A stretch of 64,000 nucleotides of DNA from Mycobacterium sp. OTB74. Lineage in GTDB: Bacteria > Actinomycetota > Actinomycetes > Mycobacteriales > Mycobacteriaceae. The stretch covers positions 124,001 to 188,000 of the forward strand of contig NZ_JARXVD010000004.1 in the NCBI RefSeq assembly GCF_029892685.1, written 5' to 3'. A model generated the notes under the pieces. It ran no database searches. It saw only the letters and a list, made by a program, of their open reading frames with translations, and was not told the origin of the DNA. The position numbers and the translations under genes were made by a program. This document shows positions 16,421 to 27,358 of the stretch, in pieces (the first letter of the stretch is position 1; the number at the start of each line of letters is the position of its first letter).

Positions 16421-17032
16421 GTGCGCACTCACGGATGGAACGGCGAGACGCCGGCCAGTGACCAAGAAGCAATCGACCGGATCCTTGACGCCGCCGACGA
16501 GGCGATCGCCCAGCACGGAGCCAACATCCGGATCGTCGACGTCGCCCGGACGCTCGGCATCTCGCGCACAACGGTCTACAACTGGTTTCCGGGACCCAAC
16601 ACACTCGTTGAAGCCGTGGCCAACCGCTCCGGGTTGCGGTTTCTCGAACGTCTGGCAGCACACTTGGCCGGAATCTCTGATCCGATCGACGCACTGGTCG
16701 AGGCCCTCGCCTTTACCGTCGAGTGGTTGCCGGACGACAAACCCATTCAGCTGATGCTGGCCAACGATTTCGGTAAGACGTCCACCGGCGTCACCTCCGA
16801 CCTGGCCATGCAGTTCGGTCACGGTATTTTGGCCGGCCTCGACGTGGACTGGGCGCAACTCGGGCTCGATGACGACGGCATCGACGACCTTGTCGAATAC
16901 ATGTTGCGGATGCTGCAGTCATTCATGATCGACCCGGGTCGGCCACCACGGCGCGACGCAACACTCCGGGACTGCCTGCGTCGCTGGGTAGCGCCCGTCG
17001 TCAAGAGCAAAATCGCCTCGCGAACACCGTGA
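16421..17032 (+). CDS. TetR/AcrR-family transcriptional regulator
   Basis: This 203-residue TetR regulator has a helix-turn-helix at about 36-55 (VDVARTLGISRTTVYNWFPG) followed by the usual all-helical ligand domain. The GTG at 16421 is preferred because the protein then begins RTHGWNGETPASDQEAIDRIL, a common start of mycobacterial TetR proteins; a GTG at 16310 would lie within the operator and add a non-conserved extension. It sits between the divergent monooxygenase-P450 operon and the convergent metal-dependent hydrolase gene. Both those promoters carry the same operator, so this regulator probably controls both and senses their substrate or an acyl-CoA derivative. Confidence 0.85.
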   Translation: MRTHGWNGETPASDQEAIDRILDAADEAIAQHGANIRIVDVARTLGISRTTVYNWFPGPNTLVEAVANRSGLRFLERLAAHLAGISDPIDALVEALAFTVEWLPDDKPIQLMLANDFGKTSTGVTSDLAMQFGHGILAGLDVDWAQLGLDDDGIDDLVEYMLRMLQSFMIDPGRPPRRDATLRDCLRRWVAPVVKSKIASRTP

Positions 17033-17061
17033 TCGGTGTGCCCCGACCCCGCGCGCCTCGT

Positions 17062-17976
17062 TCAACCCGTACTGCCAACTCCGTAGAAATGCGCCATGTC
17101 CTGCCCGGCGGCATAGCTGCGCATCCAGGTGTCAAACCAGGCCGGGGCAGCAACATCGCGGGGATGGTGCCATGGCAACTGTGAAAGTATCAGGCCGCCA
17201 ATGAGTTTGAGCAACTGGAGTGTCGCGATCCCGCCGAACATTGTCGGGTAGCGCGGCGGGAACACCCGCCTGAGTACAGGGATGCGGGTCAGCGCCTCGG
17301 TGCGCCAGATTGCACCGGTCGCGGCTTCGGCCGCCACACCCATGTCTTCGGCCGGTACCGCCCGTTGGAAGCCGGATGCTATTGAATTGGCGATATGGGT
17401 CACGTGCGACATGGACCGAGGCAGCATCCGCAGTTGGTACCAGCGATCCCCTACCACCCCATCGAAGACGATCTCGGCAGAACTTCGGTGTTCGATCTCC
17501 TCGACGTAGTGCCATAAGAACAAAGAAGCGACGCGGGTATCGCCGTGATAGAGGCGGTCGCGGTTCTCGATCATGAAACTGAACAGCGGTGGGAAGGTCG
17601 CCTCCAGACTCGCGATATACGCCAAATGGAACTTCAACGGCCGCGAGGCATATAACTGCTCATAGGACTCGATCACATCGTCGAGCACGCGGCCCAGATC
17701 GGGGTACTGCGCGATCAGACCGTTCACGTGACGGCGGTGTGCCGCCGAATGTTGAGACTCCTGCGCCAGGAAAACCTCCGCCTCCGAACGCAATTCAGGG
17801 TCGGCGATCCCTGTCAGGGCTTCCTTTACTGCCAGCACGATGTAACGTTCGAACCCCACCGCGATGAACGAAATCATGTTGGCCATCAGCCCTGAGGCCG
17901 GATTGGCGACGTTCCACTGGAACGGCACCGAGTCATCAACATCGAACCGCATCTTGCGGAATTCCACGTCCGTCAT
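17062..17976 (-). CDS. Predicted metal-dependent hydrolase (PF10118 family)
   Basis: This 304-residue protein belongs to the actinobacterial and proteobacterial metal-dependent hydrolase family. It has helical segments with paired acidic/histidine motifs: FLAQESQHSAAHRRH near 69-83, LEATFPPLFSF near 123, and HYVEEIEHRSSAEIVFD near 155-171, suggesting a ferritin-like dinuclear metal site. The length is typical. The actual reaction is unknown for the family. It starts with ATG at 17976. Its promoter carries the second copy of the TetR operator, linking it to the monooxygenase and P450 despite the intervening regulator gene. Confidence 0.8.
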   Translation of the reverse strand: MTDVEFRKMRFDVDDSVPFQWNVANPASGLMANMISFIAVGFERYIVLAVKEALTGIADPELRSEAEVFLAQESQHSAAHRRHVNGLIAQYPDLGRVLDDVIESYEQLYASRPLKFHLAYIASLEATFPPLFSFMIENRDRLYHGDTRVASLFLWHYVEEIEHRSSAEIVFDGVVGDRWYQLRMLPRSMSHVTHIANSIASGFQRAVPAEDMGVAAEAATGAIWRTEALTRIPVLRRVFPPRYPTMFGGIATLQLLKLIGGLILSQLPWHHPRDVAAPAWFDTWMRSYAAGQDMAHFYGVGSTG

Positions 17977-18057
17977 CGGTGCTCGACCTCCACTCCCGCT
18001 CGGTGGCGTAGCAGGCTGACGGCTCGCCGCGGGCGTGTGACCAACCTAGGATTGACT

Positions 18058-18084
18058 GGACGGTTTGTCAATAATGTCCAGTCG
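18058..18084. promoter_or_regulatory. TetR operator copy 2, at the metal-dependent hydrolase promoter
   Basis: GACTGGAC (18054-18061) and GTCCAGTC (18076-18083) form a perfect 8-bp inverted repeat, with GGTTTGTCAATAAT between. The block matches 16293-16319 at 23 of 27 bases, including the whole GTCAATA centre and the right arm. It lies about 80 bases upstream of the hydrolase start. Confidence 0.75.
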
Positions 18085-18183
18085 ACTTGGTGTGCCGTCG
18101 ACTCACTGAGGCGGATCGATATGTCGAGTTAGCGCTATACCCCAAACATGTTGGGGTATAGCGCCTTCGACGTCCGTGTTTGA

Positions 18184-18924
18184 CTAGATCCGACTCGCGG
18201 AGAAGGTGGCGGCCTGATTCACCAGGCCGTCCGTGCCGTACGCGCCGTGGGCGGCTCTGGGTGGCCCGGGTGGCGCACCGTTGCAGATGGTGTCACCGGG
18301 AGCACAGAGGTCGATGGTCTTCGGCACATACAACGGGCCGATCACCACGGTGGGTGCACCAGAATCGCTCAGGAATTTGTTCGACGGTTTGCCGAACAAA
18401 GTTACCGCAGCGACATGGGCTGCGACTTCGGGTGGCATCGGCGGCGGTACGAACGCAGCCGGTATCCCCGGAGGCACATCGGCTGAGGTGACAAACCCCG
18501 CCAGGGCAGCACCTTGCGAATATCCGCCAAGAACGATTTTGGTGCCGGGGCAGCTGGAAGCCACCGACTGGATGTGGTTGGTCGCATCTCTGATGCCGTC
18601 AATCACGGTAAGGGCGAACTGGATGTTGTCTGCGAAATCGGCACTTGCCGCGTAATTGACGGGGTACACCGCAACCGACTTGGCGCCGGTCTTGGAGCGC
18701 AGCGTGTCAACAAACGACTGCCCAATTCCCCCGACACCTGGCGGCTCGCCGGTACCACGTGCAAACACCACCTCTGCGTCCGGACACGGCTGGGCTGAGG
18801 CCGGAGAAACCGGAACAGCCAGCAATGCACACCCGGCCAGCAGAACCACAGCAACCAAGCGAGCGATCCGTCCACTCGCCGGCCTCCATGGCCGAGAGTT
18901 GTACCTGAACTTGAGGCGGCTCAT
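18184..18924 (-). CDS. Secreted cutinase-family serine hydrolase
   Basis: This cutinase-like esterase of 246 residues would act on lipids or cell-wall esters outside the cell. A Sec signal peptide with a hydrophobic core (about 22-40) ends at an ASA-Q site near residue 44. The catalytic serine is in GGYSQGA (Ser136), the aspartate in CAPGDTIC (Asp211) and the histidine in AAHGAYG (His226); Cys47/Cys125 and Cys207/Cys214 are likely disulfides. This is the full cutinase fold, similar to the mycobacterial Cfp21/Culp proteins. The ATG at 18924 follows GGGGAG; an ATG at 18945 would add seven residues without a better site. It is monocistronic. Confidence 0.9.
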   Translation of the reverse strand: MSRLKFRYNSRPWRPASGRIARLVAVVLLAGCALLAVPVSPASAQPCPDAEVVFARGTGEPPGVGGIGQSFVDTLRSKTGAKSVAVYPVNYAASADFADNIQFALTVIDGIRDATNHIQSVASSCPGTKIVLGGYSQGAALAGFVTSADVPPGIPAAFVPPPMPPEVAAHVAAVTLFGKPSNKFLSDSGAPTVVIGPLYVPKTIDLCAPGDTICNGAPPGPPRAAHGAYGTDGLVNQAATFSASRI

Positions 18925-19180
18925 CTGACTCCCCACGTCACGCATACGTTCGACTCCCGGCTTCCGATGCTAGACAAGAAGCCGAGCCGACGCAGGACCC
19001 CGTGGTCAGCCGCACGGACGGCGGTGAGGTCACTGCCGATGTGTTGCTCGCCGTCGTGCACGAAGCTGAGACACCCGATGAATGCCGTCGCAGACTAGAA
19101 GGTGATGACCATAGATGTGCCGTCGGCGTCACCGAATAGCAGAGCCGCCACCTGAACCGCTATATGAAGAGGACGCAGCT

Positions 19181-19600
19181 ATGAAACTCATCCCCGTATC
19201 CGCAACCGGTAAGGGGCCGGCCGATCGATTCACCGGCGACGTGTACGTCACTCCGATATCCGCGCCGAACGACCCGCCCTACCTATCTGCAGGCGTTGTG
19301 CATTTCATGCCAGGGGCACACACCAATTGGCACCTGCATCCGAGCGGCCAGACCCTGCACGTGCTGGAAGGGATCGCCTTGGTCGGTACCCGCGACGGCA
19401 CCGTGGTCGCCGCTCGTGCGGGCGAGACCGTGTCCTGCGATCCGGGCGTCGAACACTGGCACGGCGCGACCGCGTCGACACTCGCCGTGCACGTAGCGAT
19501 TGTTGTGGCGACCGCTGACCATCCGGGAACCGATTGGCTGGAACCGGTGGCCGACGACATCTACCTCGCCGCGCAGGCCGCGGCTTACGCGCATCGTTAG
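19181..19600 (+). CDS. Cupin-domain protein
   Basis: This single-domain cupin has 139 residues. The first cupin motif reads HTNWHLHPSGQTLHVLEG (about 43-60) with two close histidines, a glutamine and a later histidine as metal ligands. The second motif is PGVEHWHGA near 88-96. This pattern is shared with carboxymuconolactone decarboxylase-associated and hydroxynitrile-lyase-type cupins; the substrate is not evident. The ATG at 19181 follows GAGGACG. The 235 bases between it and the divergent cutinase hold no intact gene, although the frame ending at the TAG at 19138 looks faintly coding. An SDR fragment follows about 50 bases downstream. Confidence 0.8.
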   Translation: MKLIPVSATGKGPADRFTGDVYVTPISAPNDPPYLSAGVVHFMPGAHTNWHLHPSGQTLHVLEGIALVGTRDGTVVAARAGETVSCDPGVEHWHGATASTLAVHVAIVVATADHPGTDWLEPVADDIYLAAQAAAYAHR

Positions 19601-19651
19601 CCGACTCGCTCAACTCCGCGATCCAGAGGCACCGCAAAGTCGTCAAAACCA

Positions 19652-19798
19652 TTGATTACCAGTGAATTCGGACGGTACTCAACTGCCGAGGAGGTTATCG
19701 CCGGAATCGATCTGACGGGCCGTCGCGCGGTAGTGACCGGGGCCAGTTCAGGCATCGGTATCGAGACGGCCCGGGTATTGGCACTTGCCCGGCTTCGA
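19652..19798 (+). pseudogene. N-terminal fragment of a short-chain dehydrogenase gene
   Basis: The translation from a TTG at 19652 gives a typical SDR N-terminus: [19 protein letters not shown], then the Rossmann motif [10 protein letters not shown] and ETARVLA. Similarity stops at about residue 46, where SDRs should continue with the second strand and the NNAG motif. Nothing further of an SDR is found before the convergent aldo-keto reductase at 19875. Thus about 80 percent of the gene has been lost, probably by a deletion joining it to the reductase end. Confidence 0.7.
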
Positions 19799-19874
19799 CT
19801 TGTCACCACCGTCCTTCTCTCCGGTCACCGGCCGGCATCCGTTCGATGCAAGGCTGACCTCCTCTGCCAGGTGA

Positions 19875-22104
<2,230 letters not shown>

Positions 22105-22214
22105 CGCCGAACTCCTAATGTCGAGGCGATCCATTACGGTTGTCGCGGTCAATTCTGCCGAACCGGCCGTGCGGACGACGTCGATTCAGGGTGCAGGGCC
22201 GACAGTGGACTGAT

Positions 22215-23048
22215 TCACGATCGCCTCAGCGCTTCGAGCGCTGCGGCTGATGGGCTACCAGGCTGCGCGCGATAGGTCAGCAGGTGTTGTCCCCTGGAGT
22301 GGGGAATGTTGAATCTGTTGCGGTACAGATGCAAGTCGCCGACGACCGGATGCCGCATGTGGATCACGCCGGGTCGATAGCCGACGTCGGCCTTGGCCCA
22401 CCGATCGCGGAAATACTGACTGCGCGCTGATAGTTCGGCGACCAATGCCTGCACTTGAGGGTCATTGGGATCGCTTCCGGCAGCCTCTCTGAGCCCACTG
22501 ATCACCACGTCAGTAGTGGATTCCCAGTCGACGAACTGCTCGCGGGCCTGCGGGGCCAACAATCGCCAACGCAGAAAGTTCTCTCCAGGTTCGAGCCCGC
22601 ACGACAATGCCCGAGCAAGCGGGTTGGCCGCCAGGACGTTTAGGCACCGGCTGGCAATGATCGCGGGCATCGGAAACTGGTCGATCAGCTCGTCAGCACC
22701 ATCTGTAACTAATTCGACCCCGTGGCCGTCAGCGACTGATCCGACATCACGTAGCTCTGCACGATTCGCCCGTGGGGCGGCAACTTGATGGAGGTATTCG
22801 GTCGCTTTGAGGTCGAGTTGCAAGGCATTGGCAAGGGCGGCAATCACCTCAGGCGACGGATGTTTGTCGCGGCCCTGCTCCAGACGCAGGTAGTACTCGA
22901 CGCTGATGCCGGCCAGCAAGGCTAGTTCTTCGCGTCGCAGGCCGGGCACTCGGCGACGCGTTCCGCCGATCAACCCGACGTCTTCGGGCCGGATTTGTTC
23001 CCGCCGCGCGCGCAGGTAGTCACCGAGGACGTTGGAGTTCTCCGCCAC
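22215..23048 (-). CDS. XRE-family regulator with MmyB-like ligand-binding domain
   Basis: This 277-residue transcription factor has an N-terminal XRE helix-turn-helix with the familiar RRRVPGLRREELALLAGISVEYYLRLEQGR block (given in parts: RRRVPGLRREELA, LLAGISVEYY, LRLEQGR, about 31-59). The C-terminal MLTR/MmyB-like sensor domain runs from about 110 to 270 and ends with the typical HLLTYRAQPGSPSA. Such regulators usually control a neighbouring divergent oxidoreductase or hydrolase operon. Here the divergent seven-gene operon at 23153 is the obvious target, with an inverted repeat between. The start is GTG 23048 with AGG about ten bases upstream. Confidence 0.85.
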   Translation of the reverse strand: MAENSNVLGDYLRARREQIRPEDVGLIGGTRRRVPGLRREELALLAGISVEYYLRLEQGRDKHPSPEVIAALANALQLDLKATEYLHQVAAPRANRAELRDVGSVADGHGVELVTDGADELIDQFPMPAIIASRCLNVLAANPLARALSCGLEPGENFLRWRLLAPQAREQFVDWESTTDVVISGLREAAGSDPNDPQVQALVAELSARSQYFRDRWAKADVGYRPGVIHMRHPVVGDLHLYRNRFNIPHSRGQHLLTYRAQPGSPSAAALEALRRS

Positions 23049-23060
23049 CGGTCGAGCCTA

Positions 23061-23085
23061 ACCCTGTCCCTGCCACTACCAGGGT
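23061..23085. promoter_or_regulatory. Inverted repeat between the XRE regulator and the hydrolase operon
   Basis: ACCCTG (23061-23066) and CAGGGT (23080-23085) form a 6-bp inverted repeat around TCCCTGCCACTAC. It sits 13 bases upstream of the regulator start and 68 bases upstream of the operon's first ATG, a good position for control of both. It is short, so confidence is limited. Confidence 0.45.
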
Positions 23086-23152
23086 CAACGCGGCCTTCTA
23101 CGTCTGTTTATCCACGGCCAAAGTGAAAGCACAGGACCACGAAGGAGCAGCA

Positions 23153-24061
23153 ATGACAGAGCGGCAGGACGTCGAATTCCCCGGCGAGGGTGGCGCGACA
23201 TTGCGCGGGTGGTTGTTCCAGCCGGAGGGGGCCGGGCCGCACCCGGCCATCACAATGGCACACGGTTTCGCCGGAGTGAAGGAGCACGGCCTCGAGCGGT
23301 TCGCCCAGCTGTTCGCTCAGTCAGGATTCGTCGTTCTGGTCCATGATCACCGGGGCTTCGGCGCCAGCGACGGCTCTCCCCGCTTCGATATCGATCCCTG
23401 GGTACAGATCGCTGACTGGCGACGGGCAATCTCGTTCCTGGAGAGCCTGCCGATGGTCGACCCGGACCGGATCGGCTTATGGGGCAGCAGCTACGCCGGT
23501 GGCCATGCCATTGTGCTCGGCGCCACGGATCGCCGGCTGCACGCGGTGGTGTCCCAGGTGCCCACGATCAGCGGCTATCAGCAGAGCCTCCGTCGAGTGT
23601 CGCCGGATCAGGTGGCGAACCTGGAGGCGGCCTTCATCGACGACGACCGGCGTCAGTTCAACGGAGAACCACTCGCAACCCAAGCAGTGGTGAGCCTAGA
23701 TCCTCAGGAGCCCGCGGCGTATCACGCACCGGATGCCGTCGCGTTCTACCAGCAGCCGGTACCCGAGGGCGTCTGGAACAACAGCGTCACCCTCCGCTCC
23801 AGTCGGGCCGCCCGCAATTACGAACCCGGCGTCTGGATTTCCCGGGTCTCCCCCACGCCGCTGTTGATGGTTGTCGGACTGAAGGACACCGTCACCCTGA
23901 CCGACCTGGCACTGGGTGCTTACGAGCAGGCACTGCAGCCCAAAAAGCTGGTGACCGTCGACGGTGGCCACTTCGACCCGTACGTAGGTCACTTCGATAT
24001 CGCCGCGGGAGCCGCACTGGGCTGGTTCAGCCAGCACCTCACTTCCGTTGAAACCCATTGA
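23153..24061 (+). CDS. Alpha/beta hydrolase (S15/dienelactone-type)
   Basis: This 302-residue alpha/beta hydrolase has HGFAG (about 38-42) as the oxyanion region and nucleophile serine in GLWGSSYAGG near 108. The acid is probably Asp in GLKDTVT near 245 and the histidine lies in DGGHFDPY near 276. The layout resembles the peptidase S15/dienelactone hydrolase-like enzymes. The ATG at 23153 follows GAAGGAG. It opens a co-directional run of seven genes with gaps of 18 to 43 bases or ATGA overlaps, so one transcript is likely. Substrate unknown; a lactone or ester is plausible, given the two lactonase-like neighbours. Confidence 0.85.
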   Translation: MTERQDVEFPGEGGATLRGWLFQPEGAGPHPAITMAHGFAGVKEHGLERFAQLFAQSGFVVLVHDHRGFGASDGSPRFDIDPWVQIADWRRAISFLESLPMVDPDRIGLWGSSYAGGHAIVLGATDRRLHAVVSQVPTISGYQQSLRRVSPDQVANLEAAFIDDDRRQFNGEPLATQAVVSLDPQEPAAYHAPDAVAFYQQPVPEGVWNNSVTLRSSRAARNYEPGVWISRVSPTPLLMVVGLKDTVTLTDLALGAYEQALQPKKLVTVDGGHFDPYVGHFDIAAGAALGWFSQHLTSVETH

Positions 24062-24079
24062 TCCCGAGAGGAATTCATT

Positions 24080-24919
24080 ATGAGCACACTGCAGTACGAC
24101 GTTCTGGTCCACCACGGCATCCGCCGCCACAGGGACCAGCGGCTTCCCGACGGCAGTCCGATCGTTTCGTCCCCGGTGGCGTCCACGCTGATCTACGGCG
24201 ATCGCGACGCCGTCCTCGTCGACCCCCCATTCACCTATGAGCAGGTAGAACAAGTCTGGGCTTTGATCGAACGGTCCGGCAAGACCCTCACTCGCGTCTA
24301 TGCAACGCACGGCCACGGCGATCACTGGTTTGGCACCGAACTGTTGCTGGAGCGGTTTCCGGGCGTCACCGCTTACGCCACCGAGGGCACCATCGCGATG
24401 ATGCACGAGCAGGCCACCGCCGGGCGGGCGCAGATGTGGGACGTGGACTTTCCCGGACAGATTCCGCCGAGCCCTGTTGTCTACCAGCCCATTCCGGCCG
24501 GCGGTTTCGAGCTCGAGCGGCACCGACTGCAGGCTGTCGAGGTAGGCCACACCGACACTGACGACACCACGGTGCTGCACGTGCCATCCATCGGACTGGT
24601 GGTCGCAGGCGACGTCGCCTACAACGGCGTGCACCAGTACCTGTTGGAAAGCGCCGACGGCGGCATCGACTCCTGGCTGGCCGCGCTGGACACCGTGGCA
24701 GCGCTGCAACCGCAGTCGGTCGTCGCCGGCCACAAGAATCGCGACCTGCCCGACGATCCTGCCATCATCGACGAGACCCGGCAGTACCTGCTGGACGCAC
24801 AGCACCTGATCAACGAAAAGCCCAGTCCTCGAGAATATTTCGACAAAATGATCGCGCTCTACCCGGACCGGCTCAACGTGGGACCGGTGTGGTACACCGC
24901 GGTCGCACTGCTGTCCTGA
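24080..24919 (+). CDS. Metallo-beta-lactamase-fold hydrolase, paralogue 1
   Basis: This 279-residue MBL-fold enzyme has a complete dinuclear zinc site: HGHGDHW with His77, His79, Asp81 and His82, then His157 in EVGHTDTD, Asp178 in VVAGDVAYN and His218 in VVAGHK. The fold includes glyoxalase II, lactonases and related hydrolases; the lack of a specific cap signature leaves the substrate open. There is no signal peptide, so it is cytoplasmic. It starts 18 bases after the hydrolase gene with GAGAGGAA upstream. A close paralogue with the same ligand positions is three genes downstream in the same operon. Confidence 0.9.
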   Translation: MSTLQYDVLVHHGIRRHRDQRLPDGSPIVSSPVASTLIYGDRDAVLVDPPFTYEQVEQVWALIERSGKTLTRVYATHGHGDHWFGTELLLERFPGVTAYATEGTIAMMHEQATAGRAQMWDVDFPGQIPPSPVVYQPIPAGGFELERHRLQAVEVGHTDTDDTTVLHVPSIGLVVAGDVAYNGVHQYLLESADGGIDSWLAALDTVAALQPQSVVAGHKNRDLPDDPAIIDETRQYLLDAQHLINEKPSPREYFDKMIALYPDRLNVGPVWYTAVALLS

Positions 24920-24947
24920 CCAAGACCACACAGCCCAAAGGAACGCC

Positions 24948-25409
24948 ATGAGCACCAATGTTTCTGAAGTCCGCCAAGCAGTTCTCGATGACGTAAACCA
25001 CTGGTTCTTCGAAGACTATCTGCCGACATGGGTCGGCGTCGCGGCCGGAACCGTAACCCGCGGTCCAGATTTCGTGCTCGACTATTGGTCGGCACCGTTG
25101 CAGTACAGCGACGACCTGGTCTCTGCGTGGTTCCTGGATGCAGAAGCCGTCACCAAGTTCCTCGCCGACCTGCATGAGCGCCTCAAAGAGAACGGCTATA
25201 CACACACGGTGGTACCGGATCACCGAAGCCGCGTATACAGCGAAAACGGTGCTGCCATCGAGGTCATCTGGTCACGTTGTGGTGAAGCCCACGAAATCGA
25301 GCGTCTCGCCGTACATTTCGAGGTCGCGCGCGGCGAAGGCGGATGGCGCGTCGTCGGCATCCAGACCACACCCACAACGGCTTCCTCGCTCGATGCGGTC
25401 TGGCCGTAA
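24948..25409 (+). CDS. NTF2/SnoaL-like protein (DUF6841-type)
   Basis: This 153-residue protein has the cone-shaped NTF2-like pattern: an N-terminal helix (VRQAVLDDVNHWFFEDYL), then alternating helices and strands ending in EIERLAVHFEVARGEGGWRVV and IQTTPTT. Similar proteins are found as isomerase-like or accessory subunits. No catalytic Asp/His pair of SnoaL or ketosteroid isomerase is certain. It follows the first MBL gene by 28 bases and has AAAGGAACGCC before its ATG. The same fold appears as the C-terminal half of the hydrolase fusion two genes downstream, which suggests related roles. Confidence 0.65.
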   Translation: MSTNVSEVRQAVLDDVNHWFFEDYLPTWVGVAAGTVTRGPDFVLDYWSAPLQYSDDLVSAWFLDAEAVTKFLADLHERLKENGYTHTVVPDHRSRVYSENGAAIEVIWSRCGEAHEIERLAVHFEVARGEGGWRVVGIQTTPTTASSLDAVWP

Positions 25410-25445
25410 GACCCAATCAGATCCTCCACCCGAAATCAGGACACC

Positions 25446-26171
25446 ATGATCATCGACCCCACTGACCTCAATCCCACCTCCAGCTACAAATTGCTGATCG
25501 GCAGCGTCCTGCCCCGGGCGATCGCTTGGGTCAGCACTCAATCGACAACCGGCGTAGGGAACATCGCACCCGTTTCGTTCTTCACCGTTGTCGGCCGGTT
25601 TCCGCCGATCCTGTCGATCTCGCTACAGCCTCGCTCCGACGAGGCGACCCTGAAAGACACCTTCATCAACATCCGCGACACCGGTAACTTCGTCATCAAC
25701 ATCGCTTCGCTCGCGCAGGCCGATGCGCTGCACCGATCGGCCTTCGAATTCGACAGTGGCGTCGATGAATTCGAGGCTCTCGGCCTGCAGAAGGTGGCTT
25801 CTGAAGTGATTGACGCTCCGCGGATTGCCGACGCGCCCATTTCATTCGAATGCGTCGTCGATCGCATCATTCCGATGCCACCGTTGCCCGATCACGTTGT
25901 GTGGGGCCGCGTCAAGAAAATTCACGTACGCGACGATCTGTACCTGGAACGGGGCCGAATCGACACCGGGGCATTACACCCGTTCGGCCGACTCGCCGCC
26001 GAATACACGGCAGTGGACAACATCTTCACCACACCGATTCCCGATGCCGTGCTGGCGGACATTGAATCACAGCGCATCCGGCGCCTGGACGGCAAGGCAA
26101 CCGACTTCTCCCCGATCGACACCAGCGAATGGTCACCATCGGGCTCAGTCTCTACGGGAACACCACAATGA
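25446..26171 (+). CDS. Flavin reductase-like FMN-binding split-barrel protein
   Basis: This 241-residue protein belongs to the flavin reductase-like family. PRAIAWVSTQS near 19-29, NIAPVSFFTVVG near 38-49 and GNFVINI near 82 are the usual flavin-binding strands. Members either reduce FMN for partner monooxygenases or bind flavin as oxidoreductases. No monooxygenase is in the operon, so the partner is unclear. The stop overlaps the next ATG (ATGA), showing tight coupling to the hydrolase fusion. The gene starts 36 bases after the NTF2 gene. Confidence 0.85.
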   Translation: MIIDPTDLNPTSSYKLLIGSVLPRAIAWVSTQSTTGVGNIAPVSFFTVVGRFPPILSISLQPRSDEATLKDTFINIRDTGNFVINIASLAQADALHRSAFEFDSGVDEFEALGLQKVASEVIDAPRIADAPISFECVVDRIIPMPPLPDHVVWGRVKKIHVRDDLYLERGRIDTGALHPFGRLAAEYTAVDNIFTTPIPDAVLADIESQRIRRLDGKATDFSPIDTSEWSPSGSVSTGTPQ

Positions 26172-27358
26172 GCTCAATGCCGGAAGTCTGGCAGTCGGAA
26201 GCGCGTGCCGATTCAGCAGCCACACTTCTGTTGATCCATGGCTACCTCGACAGCGCCACAGTGTGGACCGACCTGGTGGACGCACTCGGCGACTGCGTGA
26301 ATGTTGTCCGGTACGACCTTCCCGGATTCGGTACGAGGCACATGCAACCCGTTGACCTGCACGAGATCTCCCTACCGACACTGGCCGCCGAGGCGGCATC
26401 GATCGCGGCAAGCATCGAAACACCGGTGTACCTGGTGGGCCACAGCTTGGGAACACAAGTGGCACAACTGGTGGCGGCCGAGCACCCCGAACTCGTAGCC
26501 GGCCTGATCCTCATGACACCGGTACCGCTCACGGGCACCCACCTCCCAGAGGAATCGGTAGCGCAATTCCGCGCCCTGGCGGCCCATTACGCGCAGCAAC
26601 GGCACGCTCGCGCCCAGCTGTCACCGGCGCTGACCGACCGGCAACTGGACCGCCTCACCCGTATCGGCACCCTGGCCCGCCCGAGCATCGGCGCTCGGTA
26701 CGCCGATGTCTGGAACGACGGATTCGACAGCGCCGCATCGGTCAAGGCCTACCGCGGGCCTGTACTGATTGTCGGCGGTGCTGCTGACGGATTCGTCACC
26801 CAACCGATCGTCGACACCGTCGCCGGCAAGTTCATCAATCCCCAGGTTCGGAGCGTAGAGAACGGGGGGCACTGGCTACACGTCGAACACCCCGGCAGCG
26901 TGGCGACCGTGATCCTCGACTTCCTGGATGACGTCACGGTTGACGTCACCGGCATGGAACCATCCGGCCCATTCGGTGGCCGATTCGCTGATGACATCGT
27001 GTTGGAGGGCGCCGTCTTTGCCAAACCAGTCGTCGGAAAAACCCAGGTACTAGCAACCCTTGCGGCGGCGGGGTCAATCTACGGCTCACTGCAGTTCACC
27101 ACCGAGGCCCACAACAGCAGGACCACCTATCTGCAATGGACCGCCCGTCGCGTCGACTGCACCGAAGCCCGCGGCATCAGTGTCGTACGTCGCAACGCCT
27201 CCGGTGCAGTCACCGCGATATCACTGCATCATCAGCCACTGGCAGCTGTCCTGGAGTTCTCAACTGCACTGCGCGACCGTCTCGCCAATGTTGTTGACCC
27301 TGAACACTTTGTGCCCGGTTCAGACCAATGCGTACCGCCAACGAAAGAAGGATCATGA
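26168..27358 (+). CDS. Alpha/beta hydrolase fused to an NTF2-like C-terminal domain
   Basis: This 396-residue two-domain protein has an alpha/beta hydrolase in residues 1-260: LIHGYLDSATVW for the oxyanion hole, nucleophile Ser in VGHSLGTQVA near 96, acid in GGAADGFVT near 204 and His in ENGGHWLHVEHPG near 236. Residues about 260-390 look like a SnoaL/NTF2-like domain (KPVVGKTQVLATLAAAGSIY, then strands and SLHHQPLAAVLEF). The fusion is uncommon and matches the separate NTF2 gene upstream. ATGA overlaps at both ends tie it to the flavin reductase and the second MBL gene. Substrate unknown. Confidence 0.8.
   Translation: MSSMPEVWQSEARADSAATLLLIHGYLDSATVWTDLVDALGDCVNVVRYDLPGFGTRHMQPVDLHEISLPTLAAEAASIAASIETPVYLVGHSLGTQVAQLVAAEHPELVAGLILMTPVPLTGTHLPEESVAQFRALAAHYAQQRHARAQLSPALTDRQLDRLTRIGTLARPSIGARYADVWNDGFDSAASVKAYRGPVLIVGGAADGFVTQPIVDTVAGKFINPQVRSVENGGHWLHVEHPGSVATVILDFLDDVTVDVTGMEPSGPFGGRFADDIVLEGAVFAKPVVGKTQVLATLAAAGSIYGSLQFTTEAHNSRTTYLQWTARRVDCTEARGISVVRRNASGAVTAISLHHQPLAAVLEFSTALRDRLANVVDPEHFVPGSDQCVPPTKEGS

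Noticed and set aside
18946..19180. Possible short gene between cutinase and cupin genes
   Set aside because: A frame ending at 19140 looks faintly coding, but no domain, start or ribosome site supports it.
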